64,000 nucleotides of DNA from NCBI RefSeq assembly GCF_002563965.1, contig NZ_PDJF01000001.1, positions 496,001 to 560,000 on the forward strand. Direction: 5' to 3'. Each line of letters starts with the position of its first letter. Positions within the stretch are counted from its first letter, which is position 1. The stretch is from Corynebacterium renale. GTDB taxonomy: Bacteria; Actinomycetota; Actinomycetes; Mycobacteriales; Mycobacteriaceae. Both the position numbers and the translations under genes were made by a program. The notes under the pieces are model-generated. The model was not told the origin of the DNA. It did no database searches and was given only the letters and a program-made list of their open reading frames with translations. This document shows positions 1-8,786 of this stretch, piece after piece.

Positions 1-1
1 G

Positions 2-1138
2 ATGTCACGCGAGTTTGCGCTGGTGGTCGTGGTTGCTACGGCGATGGCGATGTTCCTGGTTGTGTCGATTACGTACTTGCAGGCTGAGCGCCTGGTCCGT
101 CCCGTGGCGGCCGCTGCGCTGGCGCGTCGTTTTGAGGACGCCACCCTAGAGCCGCCGATTAAGCACCGCTTGAACACCACGTGGGTTCTCACGTCTGCGA
201 TTCCGATGGGCGGTGTGCTCCTCCTACTGTGGGGCCACGAATCGGGCATCTTCACCGAGGACGCCTCCGACCTGTTGCCCGCCATCTTGTGGCTGTTGAT
301 CGCGGGCCTGGTGACCGGCTTCTGGGCGACGGCCCTGGCGATTATGAGCGTGGTCGACCCGATCGACGAACTGCAGGACGCGATCAACCGGGTACGCCGC
401 GGCGACGACCGCGTCCAGGTCGACATCTACGATGGCTCGGAGCTCGGCGTCCTCCAGGCTGGTTTCAACGAAATGATGCGTGGCCTGCGCGAACGCGAGC
501 GGGTGCGCGACATTTTCGGCCGCTACGTGGGCACGGAGGTCGCCCGCCGCGCGCTGGAAGAAAAGCCCACGCTCGGCGGCGAGGACCGCAAGGTCGCGGT
601 GCTATTTATCGACGTCGTCGGATCCACCACCTTCGCCGTAGAAAATCAGCCCGAGGAAGTGGTCAAGCAGCTCAACGAGTTTTTCTCCATCGTCGTGGAC
701 ACGGTGCACCGCAACAAGGGCATCATCAACAAGTTCCAGGGTGACGCCGCGCTGGCAGTCTTCGGCGCTCCCCTTTCGCTTTCCGACGCCAACTCGATGG
801 CCCTCCAGGCCGCCCGAGAACTCCGCCTCGCCCTGAAGAACGTGAAGTTGGAGGCCGGCATTGGGGTGTGCGCCGGCCACGTCGTCGCCGGCCACATCGG
901 TGGGGCCGACCGCTTCGAATACACGGTCATCGGCGACGCCGTCAACGAGGCCTCCCGGCTCACCGACCTGGCGAAAGACACCCCGGGCGGCGTGCTGACC
1001 AACGCCGCCACCCTCCGCGGAGCCAACGAGGCCGAGCAGGCGCGCTGGACGCTGTTGAAATCTATCGAGCTGCGCGGCCGGCATAAGATGACTCAACTGG
1101 CTCGCCCGATCCGCGAAACGATGGCCGACCAGAGCTAG
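2..1138 (+). CDS. cyaB: Membrane class III adenylate cyclase, 5'-truncated
   Basis: Makes cAMP from ATP. The gene is cut by the window edge, so the ATG at position 2 may be internal and upstream membrane segments are missing. What remains has about three hydrophobic segments (residues ~5-25, 60-80, 92-115), a HAMP linker (~118-168) and a class III cyclase domain from ~195. Visible catalytic features are the metal-binding Asp in FIDVVGSTTF, the Lys and second metal Asp in NKFQGDAAL (Lys favours adenine), and YTVIGDAVNEASR carrying the transition-state Asn. The position next to topA matches the Rv3645/C. glutamicum CyaB arrangement. The cAMP would be sensed by the GlxR encoded at 23.6 kb. The family is certain; the symbol is by synteny. 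Confidence 0.9.
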   Translation: MSREFALVVVVATAMAMFLVVSITYLQAERLVRPVAAAALARRFEDATLEPPIKHRLNTTWVLTSAIPMGGVLLLLWGHESGIFTEDASDLLPAILWLLIAGLVTGFWATALAIMSVVDPIDELQDAINRVRRGDDRVQVDIYDGSELGVLQAGFNEMMRGLRERERVRDIFGRYVGTEVARRALEEKPTLGGEDRKVAVLFIDVVGSTTFAVENQPEEVVKQLNEFFSIVVDTVHRNKGIINKFQGDAALAVFGAPLSLSDANSMALQAARELRLALKNVKLEAGIGVCAGHVVAGHIGGADRFEYTVIGDAVNEASRLTDLAKDTPGGVLTNAATLRGANEAEQARWTLLKSIELRGRHKMTQLARPIRETMADQS

Positions 1139-1223
1139 CCGGTGTGGGCCGGATTACTCTCCGGAACTACCGTGTTTTACCATTTAACGGATTTATCCAA
1201 TCCCTTTGATAGTAAGGCCCGGT

Positions 1224-3179
1224 ATGTCTTCACCTACGACGACCAAGGCTAGCCCCATCCGTGAGCTAACCCTGCGCGCCATCATCCTCGGCGGAGTGAT
1301 CACGCTCGTGTTCACCGCCGCCAACGTGTACCTGGGGCTCAAGGTGGGCCTCACGTTCGCCACATCCATCCCTGCCGCCGTGATCTCCATGGCGATCCTG
1401 CGCAAGTTCGCAGGCCACACCATCATGGAGAACAACATCGTGCAGACGATCGCTTCGGCCGCGGGTACGCTGTCGGCGATTATCTTCGTCCTCCCCGGCC
1501 TGGTGATGGTCGGCTGGTGGGCTGGCTTCCCGTATTGGACCACCCTGGCGATCTGCCTCGTCGGCGGTGTGCTGGGCGTCATGTATTCCATCCCGCTGCG
1601 CCGCGCCCTGGTCACCGGTTCTGATCTGCCGTACCCGGAGGGTGTGGCAGCAGCTGAGGTGCTCAAGGTTGGCGACGAGCAGGGTTCCGCCGAGGAAAAC
1701 AAGGCGGGTCTGCGTGTCATTGTGGCTGGCGCGGCCGCGTCGGCGGGCTACGCTCTGCTGTCCGCGCTGAAGGCTACGGCCTCGTCGGTGTCGAGTGCGT
1801 TCAAGATCGGGACCGGCGGTTCGGTCGTCGGCGCGAGCTTGTCCGTGGCGCTTATTGGTGTGGGCCACCTGGTTGGCGTGACCGTGGGTATCGCGATGCT
1901 GGTGGGCGTGTCAATCTCCCACGGCGTGCTGCTGCCGATCTTCTCGCAGGACAAGGTCGGCGCGGATGTCGCCGGCGACGTCTCGGCCGTGTTCTCTGCG
2001 GAGGTACGTTTCGTGGGCGCTGGCACCATGGCCGTTGCTGCGGTGTGGACGCTGCTGAAGATTATTGGCCCAATTTTCAAGGGCATGCGTGAGTCGTTCC
2101 GGTCGTCGCAAAGCCGGCACAGTGGCGTTCAGGTGCCGCTGACGGATCGCGACATCCCCTTCCCCATCGTGCTCACTGTGATCATTGGTTCCATGATCCC
2201 GATCGGGTTCATGCTGTGGAAGTTCGTGCACAATTCTGAGATTCACCACCACGCGACCTCACTGGTGCTGGTCAGCGTGCTGTTTACCCTGCTCATCGGG
2301 CTGCTCGTGGCGGCGGTGTGCGGTTACATGGCGGGTCTGATTGGTGCGTCGAATAGCCCAATTTCCGGCGTTGGCATCATCACGGTGCTCGCGGCTGCGC
2401 TCATGATCAAGGCCGTCACTGGCGACGAATCCGACACCAACCCCACCGCCCTGGTGGCTTACACGCTGTTTACCGCGGCCATCATTTTTGGTATTTCCAC
2501 AATCTCCAACGACAACCTGCAGGACCTGAAGACTGGTCAACTCGTCGGCGCGACGCCGTGGAAGCAGCAGGTCGCCCTGGTTATCGGTGTGTTCTTTGGC
2601 TCCCTGATCATCCCGCCGATTATGCAGCTCATGCTCACGGCCTTCGGTTTCCAGGGCATGGACGGTGCCGGCCCCGACGCGCTGGCCGCGCCGCAGGCTG
2701 CGTTGATGTCGTCGGTGACGCAGGGTATCTTCGGTGATTCCCTCGACTGGTCGAAGATCGGGCTCGGCGCGATTATCGGCGTTGTCGTCATCATCATCGA
2801 CGAGGTGCTGGGCCGCGTCAGCGGTGGCCGCTACCACCTGCCGCCGCTGGCCGTGGGCATGGGCCTCTACCTGCCGGCTGGCCTGAACATCATGATCGCG
2901 ATCGGCGGTTTCCTGGGCTTGTTCTACAACAAGTGGGCTGCCCGCCAGCAGAACCCGGAGACCACGAAGCGCATGGGCACGCTCATGGCGACGGGCCTCA
3001 TCGTCGGTGAGTCGCTGTTCGGTGTGCTCAACGCGGGCCTCATCGCTGCTGCCGGCGGCGACGAACCGTTGGCCGTCTTCGGCGAAAACTTCCCGGCGAA
3101 CGCCGTGGGCATCGTGGTCTTCGTGCTCCTCATCGGGTTCGTGTACCGCTGGGTTCGCACGCAGGCGAAGACCGTATGA
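1224..3179 (+). CDS. OPT family oligopeptide transporter
   Basis: Polytopic inner-membrane protein of about 651 residues with many hydrophobic segments along its whole length, of the oligopeptide transporter (OPT) family, which takes up small peptides or peptide-like metal chelates by proton symport. The N-terminal block PIRELTLRAIILGGVITLVF and the first helices through NVYLGLKVGLTFATSIPAAV are typical of bacterial OPT proteins. The start is placed at ATG 1224, preceded by an AAGG ribosome-binding site at ~1214; an upstream TTG at 1206 is less convincing. Its stop overlaps the ogt start by ATGA, so the two are translationally coupled. The substrate cannot be told from sequence. Confidence 0.9.
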   Translation: MSSPTTTKASPIRELTLRAIILGGVITLVFTAANVYLGLKVGLTFATSIPAAVISMAILRKFAGHTIMENNIVQTIASAAGTLSAIIFVLPGLVMVGWWAGFPYWTTLAICLVGGVLGVMYSIPLRRALVTGSDLPYPEGVAAAEVLKVGDEQGSAEENKAGLRVIVAGAAASAGYALLSALKATASSVSSAFKIGTGGSVVGASLSVALIGVGHLVGVTVGIAMLVGVSISHGVLLPIFSQDKVGADVAGDVSAVFSAEVRFVGAGTMAVAAVWTLLKIIGPIFKGMRESFRSSQSRHSGVQVPLTDRDIPFPIVLTVIIGSMIPIGFMLWKFVHNSEIHHHATSLVLVSVLFTLLIGLLVAAVCGYMAGLIGASNSPISGVGIITVLAAALMIKAVTGDESDTNPTALVAYTLFTAAIIFGISTISNDNLQDLKTGQLVGATPWKQQVALVIGVFFGSLIIPPIMQLMLTAFGFQGMDGAGPDALAAPQAALMSSVTQGIFGDSLDWSKIGLGAIIGVVVIIIDEVLGRVSGGRYHLPPLAVGMGLYLPAGLNIMIAIGGFLGLFYNKWAARQQNPETTKRMGTLMATGLIVGESLFGVLNAGLIAAAGGDEPLAVFGENFPANAVGIVVFVLLIGFVYRWVRTQAKTV

Positions 3180-3643
3180 TTCTGCAGTCACCGCTCGGCC
3201 CGCTCACGCTTCACGACGACGCCACCACCCTCACCGGCGTCACCTTCGGAGCGGACCCCAGCGGTGACTCCGGCCCCATCGCCGAGGCCGCCGCGACGCA
3301 AATAGCCGAATATTTCGCCGGCCGGCGCCACCACTTCGATATCCCGCTGCGCCTCGGCGACGATTTCCGCGGCCACGTGCTGCGCGCCATTTTTGAGATC
3401 CCGTACGGGTACACCGCCACGTACGGTGAGATCGCCGAGGAGATCGGGCACCCGGGGGCGGCACGCGCCGTGGGGACGGTGTGCCGGACGAATCCTTTCA
3501 TCCTCATCGTGCCGTGCCACCGCGTGGTACGCGCCGACGGCGCCCTCGGGCGTTACGCCAGCCCGGGCGGCACGGCCGACAAAGAGTTCCTCCAGGGTTT
3601 GGAGGCGCAGGTTTTAGGCCGTGAGGGCGTCGATAAGCAGTAA
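3176..3643 (+). CDS. ogt: Methylated-DNA--protein-cysteine methyltransferase
   Basis: Suicide repair protein of 155 residues that removes methyl groups from O6-methylguanine onto its own Cys. The active-site motif PCHRVV lies at about residue 108-113, followed by the AxGxY-type segment GALGRYASPGG that shapes the binding pocket, and preceded by the helix-turn-helix region IPYGYTATYGEIAEEIGHPGAARAVG. The start codon overlaps the stop of the OPT transporter gene (ATGA), which suggests joint translation although the functions seem unrelated. The last 30 bp overlap the convergent gene on the other strand. Confidence 0.95.
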   Translation: MILQSPLGPLTLHDDATTLTGVTFGADPSGDSGPIAEAAATQIAEYFAGRRHHFDIPLRLGDDFRGHVLRAIFEIPYGYTATYGEIAEEIGHPGAARAVGTVCRTNPFILIVPCHRVVRADGALGRYASPGGTADKEFLQGLEAQVLGREGVDKQ

Positions 3644-4339
3644 GTAGGCGCCGAGTTCGGCGCAGCGGGCGGCCGCATCGACGGGGGCCACGGGGCCGAA
3701 AGCCTCACGCGCCAACGCCCACCCCTGGGTAAGAAGCAGCAGGTTACCGGCGTGGCCGTAGCCGAAGGAGGGGACGTCGCGGACGAGGGCGCGATCATTG
3801 GCCAGCGCCGACAGCGCAACCAGCGGGCCACCGGCGAGCAGCGTCGGGACGACCAGGCGGGGGGCCTTCACCGCGGCGAGCAGCGTGCCCGCACCCCACG
3901 CCACCGCGCGCGGGACCACGCGTTCCCGGCTGAACCGCGCGCCCTTTTCATACAGCAGCCAGGCCAGCAGCCCGTAGTGGGCGGCCAACGCCACTGCGCC
4001 CACCGTCACGCCGGTCTTCGCGCCGCGGGCCTGACTGCCCTGCCCGATCGCCCCGGCGATCAGCGCTGCCGAGATCGCGGTGCGCTTGTCTTCTGGAAGG
4101 TCCGCACGGTTCACGGTGCCCAGCAGGAAGGGCAGGGCCGCAGCACTCGTGGTGGTGTTCACCGCCGACTCACCCCCCAGCTTGGCCAGGGCGCTTAAGC
4201 CCCCGACGCCCGCGAAAGCGAGCCGGTCGGGTTGGTCGGTGGTGAAGGTACGCAAAGACGCCACCAGGGCGGCAATCCCTTCGCGGGTGCGCCCGGTGGC
4301 GTCTTGTGCGATGCGTTGCAGGTTTGTTGTAAGCGTCAT
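3614..4339 (-). CDS. Hypothetical membrane-associated protein
   Basis: I do not recognise the family. The product is 241 residues, rich in Ala, Leu and Gly, with an N-terminal amphipathic stretch and about five hydrophobic segments after residue ~75 (for example TGVTVGAVALAAHYGLLAWLL and LVVPTLLAGGPLVALSAL). A Tyr/Gly-rich motif SFGYGHAGNLLL lies near residue 195. Codon use looks like that of the neighbours and the frame is open from an ATG at 4339, just downstream of topA on the same strand (21 bp gap), so it is likely cotranscribed with topA. Its 3' end overlaps the convergent ogt gene by 30 bp. Confidence 0.65.
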   Translation of the reverse strand: MTLTTNLQRIAQDATGRTREGIAALVASLRTFTTDQPDRLAFAGVGGLSALAKLGGESAVNTTTSAAALPFLLGTVNRADLPEDKRTAISAALIAGAIGQGSQARGAKTGVTVGAVALAAHYGLLAWLLYEKGARFSRERVVPRAVAWGAGTLLAAVKAPRLVVPTLLAGGPLVALSALANDRALVRDVPSFGYGHAGNLLLLTQGWALAREAFGPVAPVDAAARCAELGAYLLLIDALTA

Positions 4340-4360
4340 ACCTGCTAAGCGTACCCGGCG

Positions 4361-7273
4361 TTAGCTCTTCCGGGTGCCAGCTTTGACCACGCGTTTGGTG
4401 GTTTGTGGCGGTTTCTTCACCGTCTTCTTAGTAGACTTCTTCGCCGCTTTCTTCGTCGCCTTCTTGGAGGCCTTCTTGGTGCTGCGTTTCGAGGCCTTCT
4501 TCGTGCCACCTTCGGCGGCGACTTTGGCGCGGCGCTCGGAGAGTAGTTCGTTGGCGCGGGCGTCGGTCATGGTCTCTGGCGTGTCGCCACGGCGCAGCGA
4601 GGCGTTGGTTTCCCCGTCGGTGACGTAGGGGCCGAAGCGGCCGTCCTTGACGGACATGGGTTTGCCGGAGACGTCGTTGTCGCCGAGTTGCTTCAGCGGC
4701 GGCTTAGCGGCGGCGCGGCCGCGGCGCTTGGGCTCGGCGTAAATGCGGCGTGCCTCGTCGAGGGTGATGCTGAAGATTTGGTCTTCGCTGGCCAGGGACC
4801 GGGAGTCGGAGCCCTTCTTCAGGTAGGGGCCGTAGCGCCCGTTTTGGGCGGTGATGACTTCACCGTCTGCCGGGTCGACGCCAACCTCGCGCGGCAGAGA
4901 GAGCAGCTTGAGTGCTTCTTCCAGCGTGACGGTGGCCGGTTCCATGGAGGAGAACAGGGAGGCCGTCTTAGGTTTGAGCGATTCTTCGACGAATTCGCCG
5001 ATTCGCTTTTCCTTCTGCTTGGCAGCAGTTTTGGTGTCCCAGTTCTTGGCGCGCTTGCCTTCGGCGGCGCGTTGGGCGTCTTCCTCAGCGCGTTCCTTCG
5101 CCACCACTTTTTCTGCTTCAGCTTCGGCGCGTTCGCGTTCGTCGTCGCGCACGATTTCAGTGACGTAGGGGCCGTAGCGGCCTTCCTTCGCCACGATCAT
5201 GCGCCCGTTGTCGGGGTTTTCGCCGAGTTCGCGGCCGCCCTGTGGGGTGGCGAAGAGTTTTTCTGCGGCCTCGAGGTCCAGTTCGTCTGGGGTGGTGGAT
5301 TCGGGCAGGTTGGCGCGCTGGTATTCGGGTTCGCCGTCGGCGGTGACTCCGATTTGGCGTTCCAAGTAGGGGCCGTAGCGGCCGACGCGCACGTTGATGG
5401 CGCGGCCTTCTGCGTCGTCGCACAGGTGTAGGGAGTTGACCTGGCGGGCGTCGATGTGCTCGAGGTTGTCGTTGACCAGGGATTTCAGGCCGCCGTGGCG
5501 GGCGATGGCTTCGGCCAGGTTGTCGTCGGCGTTGGCGTCGCCGAAGTAGAAGGCGTTGAGCCACGCGGTGCCGTCTTCTTCGCCGGCGGCGATGTCGTCG
5601 AGTTGGTCCTCCATGGAGGAGGTGAAGTCGTAGTTGACCAGTTCGTTGAAGTTGGATTCCAGCAGGCCGACGACGGCGAACGCCACCCACGAGGGCACGA
5701 GAGCGTTGCCACGGGACATGACGTAGCCGCGGTCCTGAATGGTTTTGATGATCGACGCGTAGGTCGATGGGCGGCCGATGCCCAGTTCTTCCATCTTCTT
5801 GACCAGGCTCGCCTCGGTATAGCGGGCTGGCGGGTTCGTGGAGTGGCCTTCGGCGGACACCTTCTTGACCTGCACCGTATCGCCTTGCGCCAGCTGCGGC
5901 AGGTGCGCCTCTGCTTTGTCCTTATCCTTCGCGGGGGCGTCGGAGTAGGCGCGCAGGAAGCCGGGGAACGTGATGGTGCGGCCGGTGGCGGACAGCTCGA
6001 CGGGTTCGGAGGCCTCGTGTGTGAGCGTGACCTTCATCGAGGTGCCCTTGGCGTCGGTCATTTGGGAGGCGACGGTGCGCTGCCAAATCAGTTCGTAGAG
6101 CTTGAACTCTTCGGCGTCGAGTTGGCCGGCCAGCTGGCCTGGGGTGGCAAACGATTCACCGGCCGGACGGATGGCTTCGTGCGCTTCCTGCGAGTTCTTC
6201 ACCTTGCGGTCGTAGTTGCGTGGGCTCGGCGAAACGTAGGCCTCACCGTAGAGTTCGCGGGCCTGGTTGCGGGCGGCTTCGGTGCCCTGCTTGGACAGGG
6301 AGGTCGAGTCCGTACGCATATACGTAATGTGGCCGTTTTCGTAGAGGCGCTGCGCGATGCGCATGGTGCGCTCGGAGGTGAAGTGCAGCTTGCGGCCGGC
6401 TTCCTGCTGCAGCGTCGAGGTCATAAACGGTGCGTAGGGCCGCCGCGTGTAGGGCTTTTCCTCGACGTTTGTGACGTCGAGCGTGGCGTCGTCAAGCGAA
6501 GAAGCAATCGCCTCAGCTTTCTGCTTATCGACGACCACTACCGCATCCGACTTCACCCGCCCGCGATCATCAAAGTCGCGGCCGGTGGCCACGCGCTTGC
6601 CTGCGACGGCGGTCAGGCGCGCATCGAAGTCCAGGTCCTTGGCAACCGTGGCCAGGACGTCCCAGTAGTTCGCGGAGATGAACGCCATGCGCTCGCGCTC
6701 ACGCTCGACGATCACGCGCGTAGCCACCGACTGCACGCGACCCGCCGAAAGGCGTGGCATGACCTTCTTCCACAGGACCGGGGACACCTCGTAGCCGTAG
6801 AGGCGGTCCAGGATGCGGCGGGTTTCCTGCGCGTCGACCAAGTCCATGTCCAGCTCACGGGTATTTTCCGCAGCGGCCAGGATGGCGGGCTTCGTGATCT
6901 CGTTGAACACCATGCGGCGCACCGGCACCTTGGGCTTGAGCACCTCAAGCAAGTGCCAGGCGATGGCCTCGCCTTCACGGTCCGGGTCTGTTGCCAGGTA
7001 GAGTTCGTCGACCTGCTTGAGCTTGGACTTTAAGTCCGCGACCTTTTTCTTCTTGTCCGGGCTCACCACGTAGAGAGGTTCGAAGTCCTTGTCCGTGTTG
7101 ACGCCCAGGCGCGCCCAGGGTTCCTTCTTGTACTTGGCGGGCACGTCCGCAGCGCCGCGTGGCAGGTCGCGAATGTGGCCCACCGAAGCTTCAACGATGT
7201 AATCGTCGCCCAGGTATGGCTGAATCTTCTTCGCCTTTGTCGCTGACTCGACGATGACCAAACGCTTGACCAC
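4361..7273 (-). CDS. topA: DNA topoisomerase I
   Basis: Type IA topoisomerase of 970 residues that relaxes negatively supercoiled DNA. The N-terminal TOPRIM domain begins KRLVIVESATKAKKI and includes the acidic motif TDPDREGEAIAWHL. The catalytic Tyr lies in ITYMRTDSTSLS (~residue 318). Instead of zinc fingers, the C-terminal part carries several repeats of the form GRYGPYV/L (seen around residues 620, 700, 820 and 880), as in mycobacterial TopA, and ends with a very basic Lys/Ala/Thr tail (KKASKKATKKAAKK...) that binds DNA and aids processivity. The position beside the adenylate cyclase and dedA/cspA agrees with other corynebacteria and mycobacteria. Confidence 0.98.
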   Translation of the reverse strand: MVKRLVIVESATKAKKIQPYLGDDYIVEASVGHIRDLPRGAADVPAKYKKEPWARLGVNTDKDFEPLYVVSPDKKKKVADLKSKLKQVDELYLATDPDREGEAIAWHLLEVLKPKVPVRRMVFNEITKPAILAAAENTRELDMDLVDAQETRRILDRLYGYEVSPVLWKKVMPRLSAGRVQSVATRVIVERERERMAFISANYWDVLATVAKDLDFDARLTAVAGKRVATGRDFDDRGRVKSDAVVVVDKQKAEAIASSLDDATLDVTNVEEKPYTRRPYAPFMTSTLQQEAGRKLHFTSERTMRIAQRLYENGHITYMRTDSTSLSKQGTEAARNQARELYGEAYVSPSPRNYDRKVKNSQEAHEAIRPAGESFATPGQLAGQLDAEEFKLYELIWQRTVASQMTDAKGTSMKVTLTHEASEPVELSATGRTITFPGFLRAYSDAPAKDKDKAEAHLPQLAQGDTVQVKKVSAEGHSTNPPARYTEASLVKKMEELGIGRPSTYASIIKTIQDRGYVMSRGNALVPSWVAFAVVGLLESNFNELVNYDFTSSMEDQLDDIAAGEEDGTAWLNAFYFGDANADDNLAEAIARHGGLKSLVNDNLEHIDARQVNSLHLCDDAEGRAINVRVGRYGPYLERQIGVTADGEPEYQRANLPESTTPDELDLEAAEKLFATPQGGRELGENPDNGRMIVAKEGRYGPYVTEIVRDDERERAEAEAEKVVAKERAEEDAQRAAEGKRAKNWDTKTAAKQKEKRIGEFVEESLKPKTASLFSSMEPATVTLEEALKLLSLPREVGVDPADGEVITAQNGRYGPYLKKGSDSRSLASEDQIFSITLDEARRIYAEPKRRGRAAAKPPLKQLGDNDVSGKPMSVKDGRFGPYVTDGETNASLRRGDTPETMTDARANELLSERRAKVAAEGGTKKASKRSTKKASKKATKKAAKKSTKKTVKKPPQTTKRVVKAGTRKS

Positions 7274-7341
7274 TTAAGTGCCCAATCCTTCCTATCGCCC
7301 GGGTCACACGTCGGCCCGGGAACCTAGTCTTGAAACTACAC

Positions 7342-7349
7342 GTTATATA
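7342..7349 (-). promoter_or_regulatory. Candidate -10 element for topA
   Basis: On the minus strand this AT-rich block reads TTATATAA, giving TATATA/TATAAC-type -10 hexamers in an otherwise GC-rich gap about 70 bp upstream of the topA start. No convincing -35 was found, which is common for corynebacterial promoters. Confidence 0.4.
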
Positions 7350-7418
7350 AACAGTGCCCCCACGCGCACCCCCACCCCATCATTATGATGGGGCGAAAGT
7401 TGTTTTTTTACAGCTCGC

Positions 7419-7434
7419 ACGCGGGTGCGCAGAG
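7419..7434 (+). repeat. 16-bp direct repeat, left copy (flanks dedA)
   Basis: ACGCGGGTGCGCAGAG occurs here, upstream of dedA, and again exactly at 8110-8125 just past its stop. The similarity continues loosely for ~8 more bases (cctatgct versus agctaggct). Confidence 0.6.
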
Positions 7435-7466
7435 CCTATGCTGCGGAAAGGGAGTGAATAACCGTA

Positions 7467-8099
7467 ATGGACCAGATTACCCAATGGATCGAATCCATCA
7501 TGTCGCTCTGGGTGGTCTACCCATTACTATCGCTCTTCACGATTGGCGACGCCCTCCTGCCCGTCGTACCCGCAGAATCGCTGCTCACGCTGGCCGGATC
7601 ATGGGCTGGTTCGCGGGGCGTGCCGTGGGTGTGGGGCATCGTCTTGGCCGGCATTATCGGCGGCATGATCGGCGACAACCTTTCCTATCTATTAGGCGCG
7701 CGGATGGTCAAGATTGGGCGCCGCTTCAAGCGAGCGCCCGGCGCTAAAAAGGTGGCGCACGCGCTGACGTGGATCAACAAGTCCGTAGAGACGCGCCCCG
7801 GGCTCACGATCATCGTGGCCCGCTTCATCCCCTGGGCCCGCTGGGTATTGACCATCATCATGGGCGCGAACCGCTACCCGTGGTGGAAATTCTTCCTGTT
7901 CGACACCATCGGCGTACTCATCTGGGCCACGCAAGCCACGCTCATCGGCTTCGCGGGCGGCTGGGTGCTCCGCGATTACCCGCTGCTCGGCATGGCGTTG
8001 GGCCTGGTTATCGGCTCGCTCGTGGGGGTAGTTCTGGATAAGGTTGCAAACCGGATCCAGGAGATGCGCTCGATCCGGTCGGCGACGTCGTCGGCTTAG
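7467..8099 (+). CDS. DedA family membrane protein
   Basis: Integral membrane protein of 210 residues in the DedA/SNARE-associated family, which is linked to membrane homeostasis and undecaprenyl-phosphate or lipid flipping. It has the family pattern: an N-terminal re-entrant region with a conserved acidic residue (LFTIGDALLPVVPAESLLTLAG), a glycine-rich helix (GGMIGDNLSYLLG), and the segment VARFIPWARWVLTIIMGANRYPWWKFFLFD with the characteristic F.P..R motif. The ATG at 7467 has an AAAGGGAG-like ribosome-binding site at ~7447-7454. It stands alone between topA and cspA. Confidence 0.9.
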   Translation: MDQITQWIESIMSLWVVYPLLSLFTIGDALLPVVPAESLLTLAGSWAGSRGVPWVWGIVLAGIIGGMIGDNLSYLLGARMVKIGRRFKRAPGAKKVAHALTWINKSVETRPGLTIIVARFIPWARWVLTIIMGANRYPWWKFFLFDTIGVLIWATQATLIGFAGGWVLRDYPLLGMALGLVIGSLVGVVLDKVANRIQEMRSIRSATSSA

Positions 8100-8109
8100 G
8101 CGGCGCGGG

Positions 8110-8125
8110 ACGCGGGTGCGCAGAG
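8110..8125 (+). repeat. 16-bp direct repeat, right copy (flanks dedA)
   Basis: Exact second copy of the 16-mer at 7419-7434. It leads straight into the left arm of the long interrupted palindrome at 8134-8219. Confidence 0.6.
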
Positions 8126-8133
8126 AGCTAGGC

Positions 8134-8219
8134 TTACGAGCCAGCCTTAACATCCCAGGTCAGCGACGTGTGGCCGTAGGTGCGCGACCTGGCATGTTAA
8201 TCCTGGCCGATAAATATGC
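8134..8219. repeat. Interrupted palindrome, copy A of CCAGGTCGCG family
   Basis: The left arm starts TTACGAGCCAGCCTTAACAT and continues to CCCAGGTC; the right arm runs GCGCGACCTGGCATGTTAAT then ...GATAAATATGC. The arms are imperfect inverted repeats of ~33 bp around a ~15-nt centre. Related copies lie at 45845-45936 and 46328-46413, and a shorter relative at 46014-46076. It is not a transposon-like end pair and contains no gene. Confidence 0.7.
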
Positions 8220-8246
8220 AGCCGCGGGCGAGCTAGGCCGCCCATG

Positions 8247-8268
8247 AAAAAACCGCCCCGAAGGGCGG
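8247..8268 (-). terminator. Rho-independent terminator of cspA
   Basis: On the minus strand the sequence reads CCGCCC-TTCG-GGGCGG followed by six T residues, 20 bp after the cspA stop. The stem is perfect and has a stable UUCG loop. Confidence 0.92.
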
Positions 8269-8288
8269 CCTTCACGCTCTGCACGTAA

Positions 8289-8492
8289 TTAGAGTGCGCG
8301 AACCTGCTGAGCCTGTGGGCCCTTTGCACCTTCGCCGACCTCGAACTCGACGCGCTGGTTTTCTTCCAGGGTGCGGAAGCCGGAGCCCTGAATCTCGGAG
8401 TAGTGGACGAATACGTCCTCGGAGCCGTCCTCCGGTGCGATGAAGCCGAAGCCCTTTTCAGCGTTGAACCACTTAACAGTTCCTTGTGCCAT
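8289..8492 (-). CDS. cspA: Cold shock protein, CspA family
   Basis: A 67-residue single OB-fold protein that binds single-stranded RNA/DNA and acts as an RNA chaperone. Both nucleic-acid motifs are intact: RNP1 as KGFGFI (residues ~14-19) and RNP2 as VFVHYS (~28-33). Length and sequence (start [18 protein letters not shown]) are typical of actinobacterial CspA. It is monocistronic: a strong terminator follows, and a ~290-bp leader/promoter region precedes it, consistent with the structured 5' leaders of csp genes. Confidence 0.97.
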   Translation of the reverse strand: MAQGTVKWFNAEKGFGFIAPEDGSEDVFVHYSEIQGSGFRTLEENQRVEFEVGEGAKGPQAQQVRAL

Positions 8493-8786
8493 GGTGTTTT
8501 CCTTTTCGTAAGGGGTGAATCAGACGGTGTTTACCGCCCGGGTCGTACCGAAATCCCAGGTACCAACCCGCCTCTTACGAAATGGTGCAAAGAGGGGACG
8601 GACTAGGACACTCGCGTAATTCTCTTGTGCGAGCGCTTCAAACGGGTTAAAACTCTGCGCTAAGATACTAGCGACCAGCCCCCAGTGTTCCACGAATCGG
8701 CAACGCGCGTGGGTCGGCAGAATTTATTTCCAATAACCCGCAGGTCATGAACCATAGCGGGGGCAAGTGTAAGGGGTAGTCGTCTG
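8493..8786. other. Intergenic region between cspA and the helicase gene
   Basis: No gene seen. It must hold the divergent promoters of cspA (minus) and the helicase (plus). The cspA-proximal ~150 bp contains the inverted pair TTACGAAA...TTTCGTAAG-like around 8500-8582 (cttttcgtaag and cttacgaaatg), which could fold in the cspA leader RNA. I could not assign promoter hexamers with confidence. Confidence 0.5.

Noticed and set aside
5456..7033. Long open frame on the plus strand antisense to topA (525 codons)
   Set aside because: It is a shadow of the GC-rich topA codons; composition is Val/Gly/Arg-biased with no recognisable domain, and topA on the other strand is certain.
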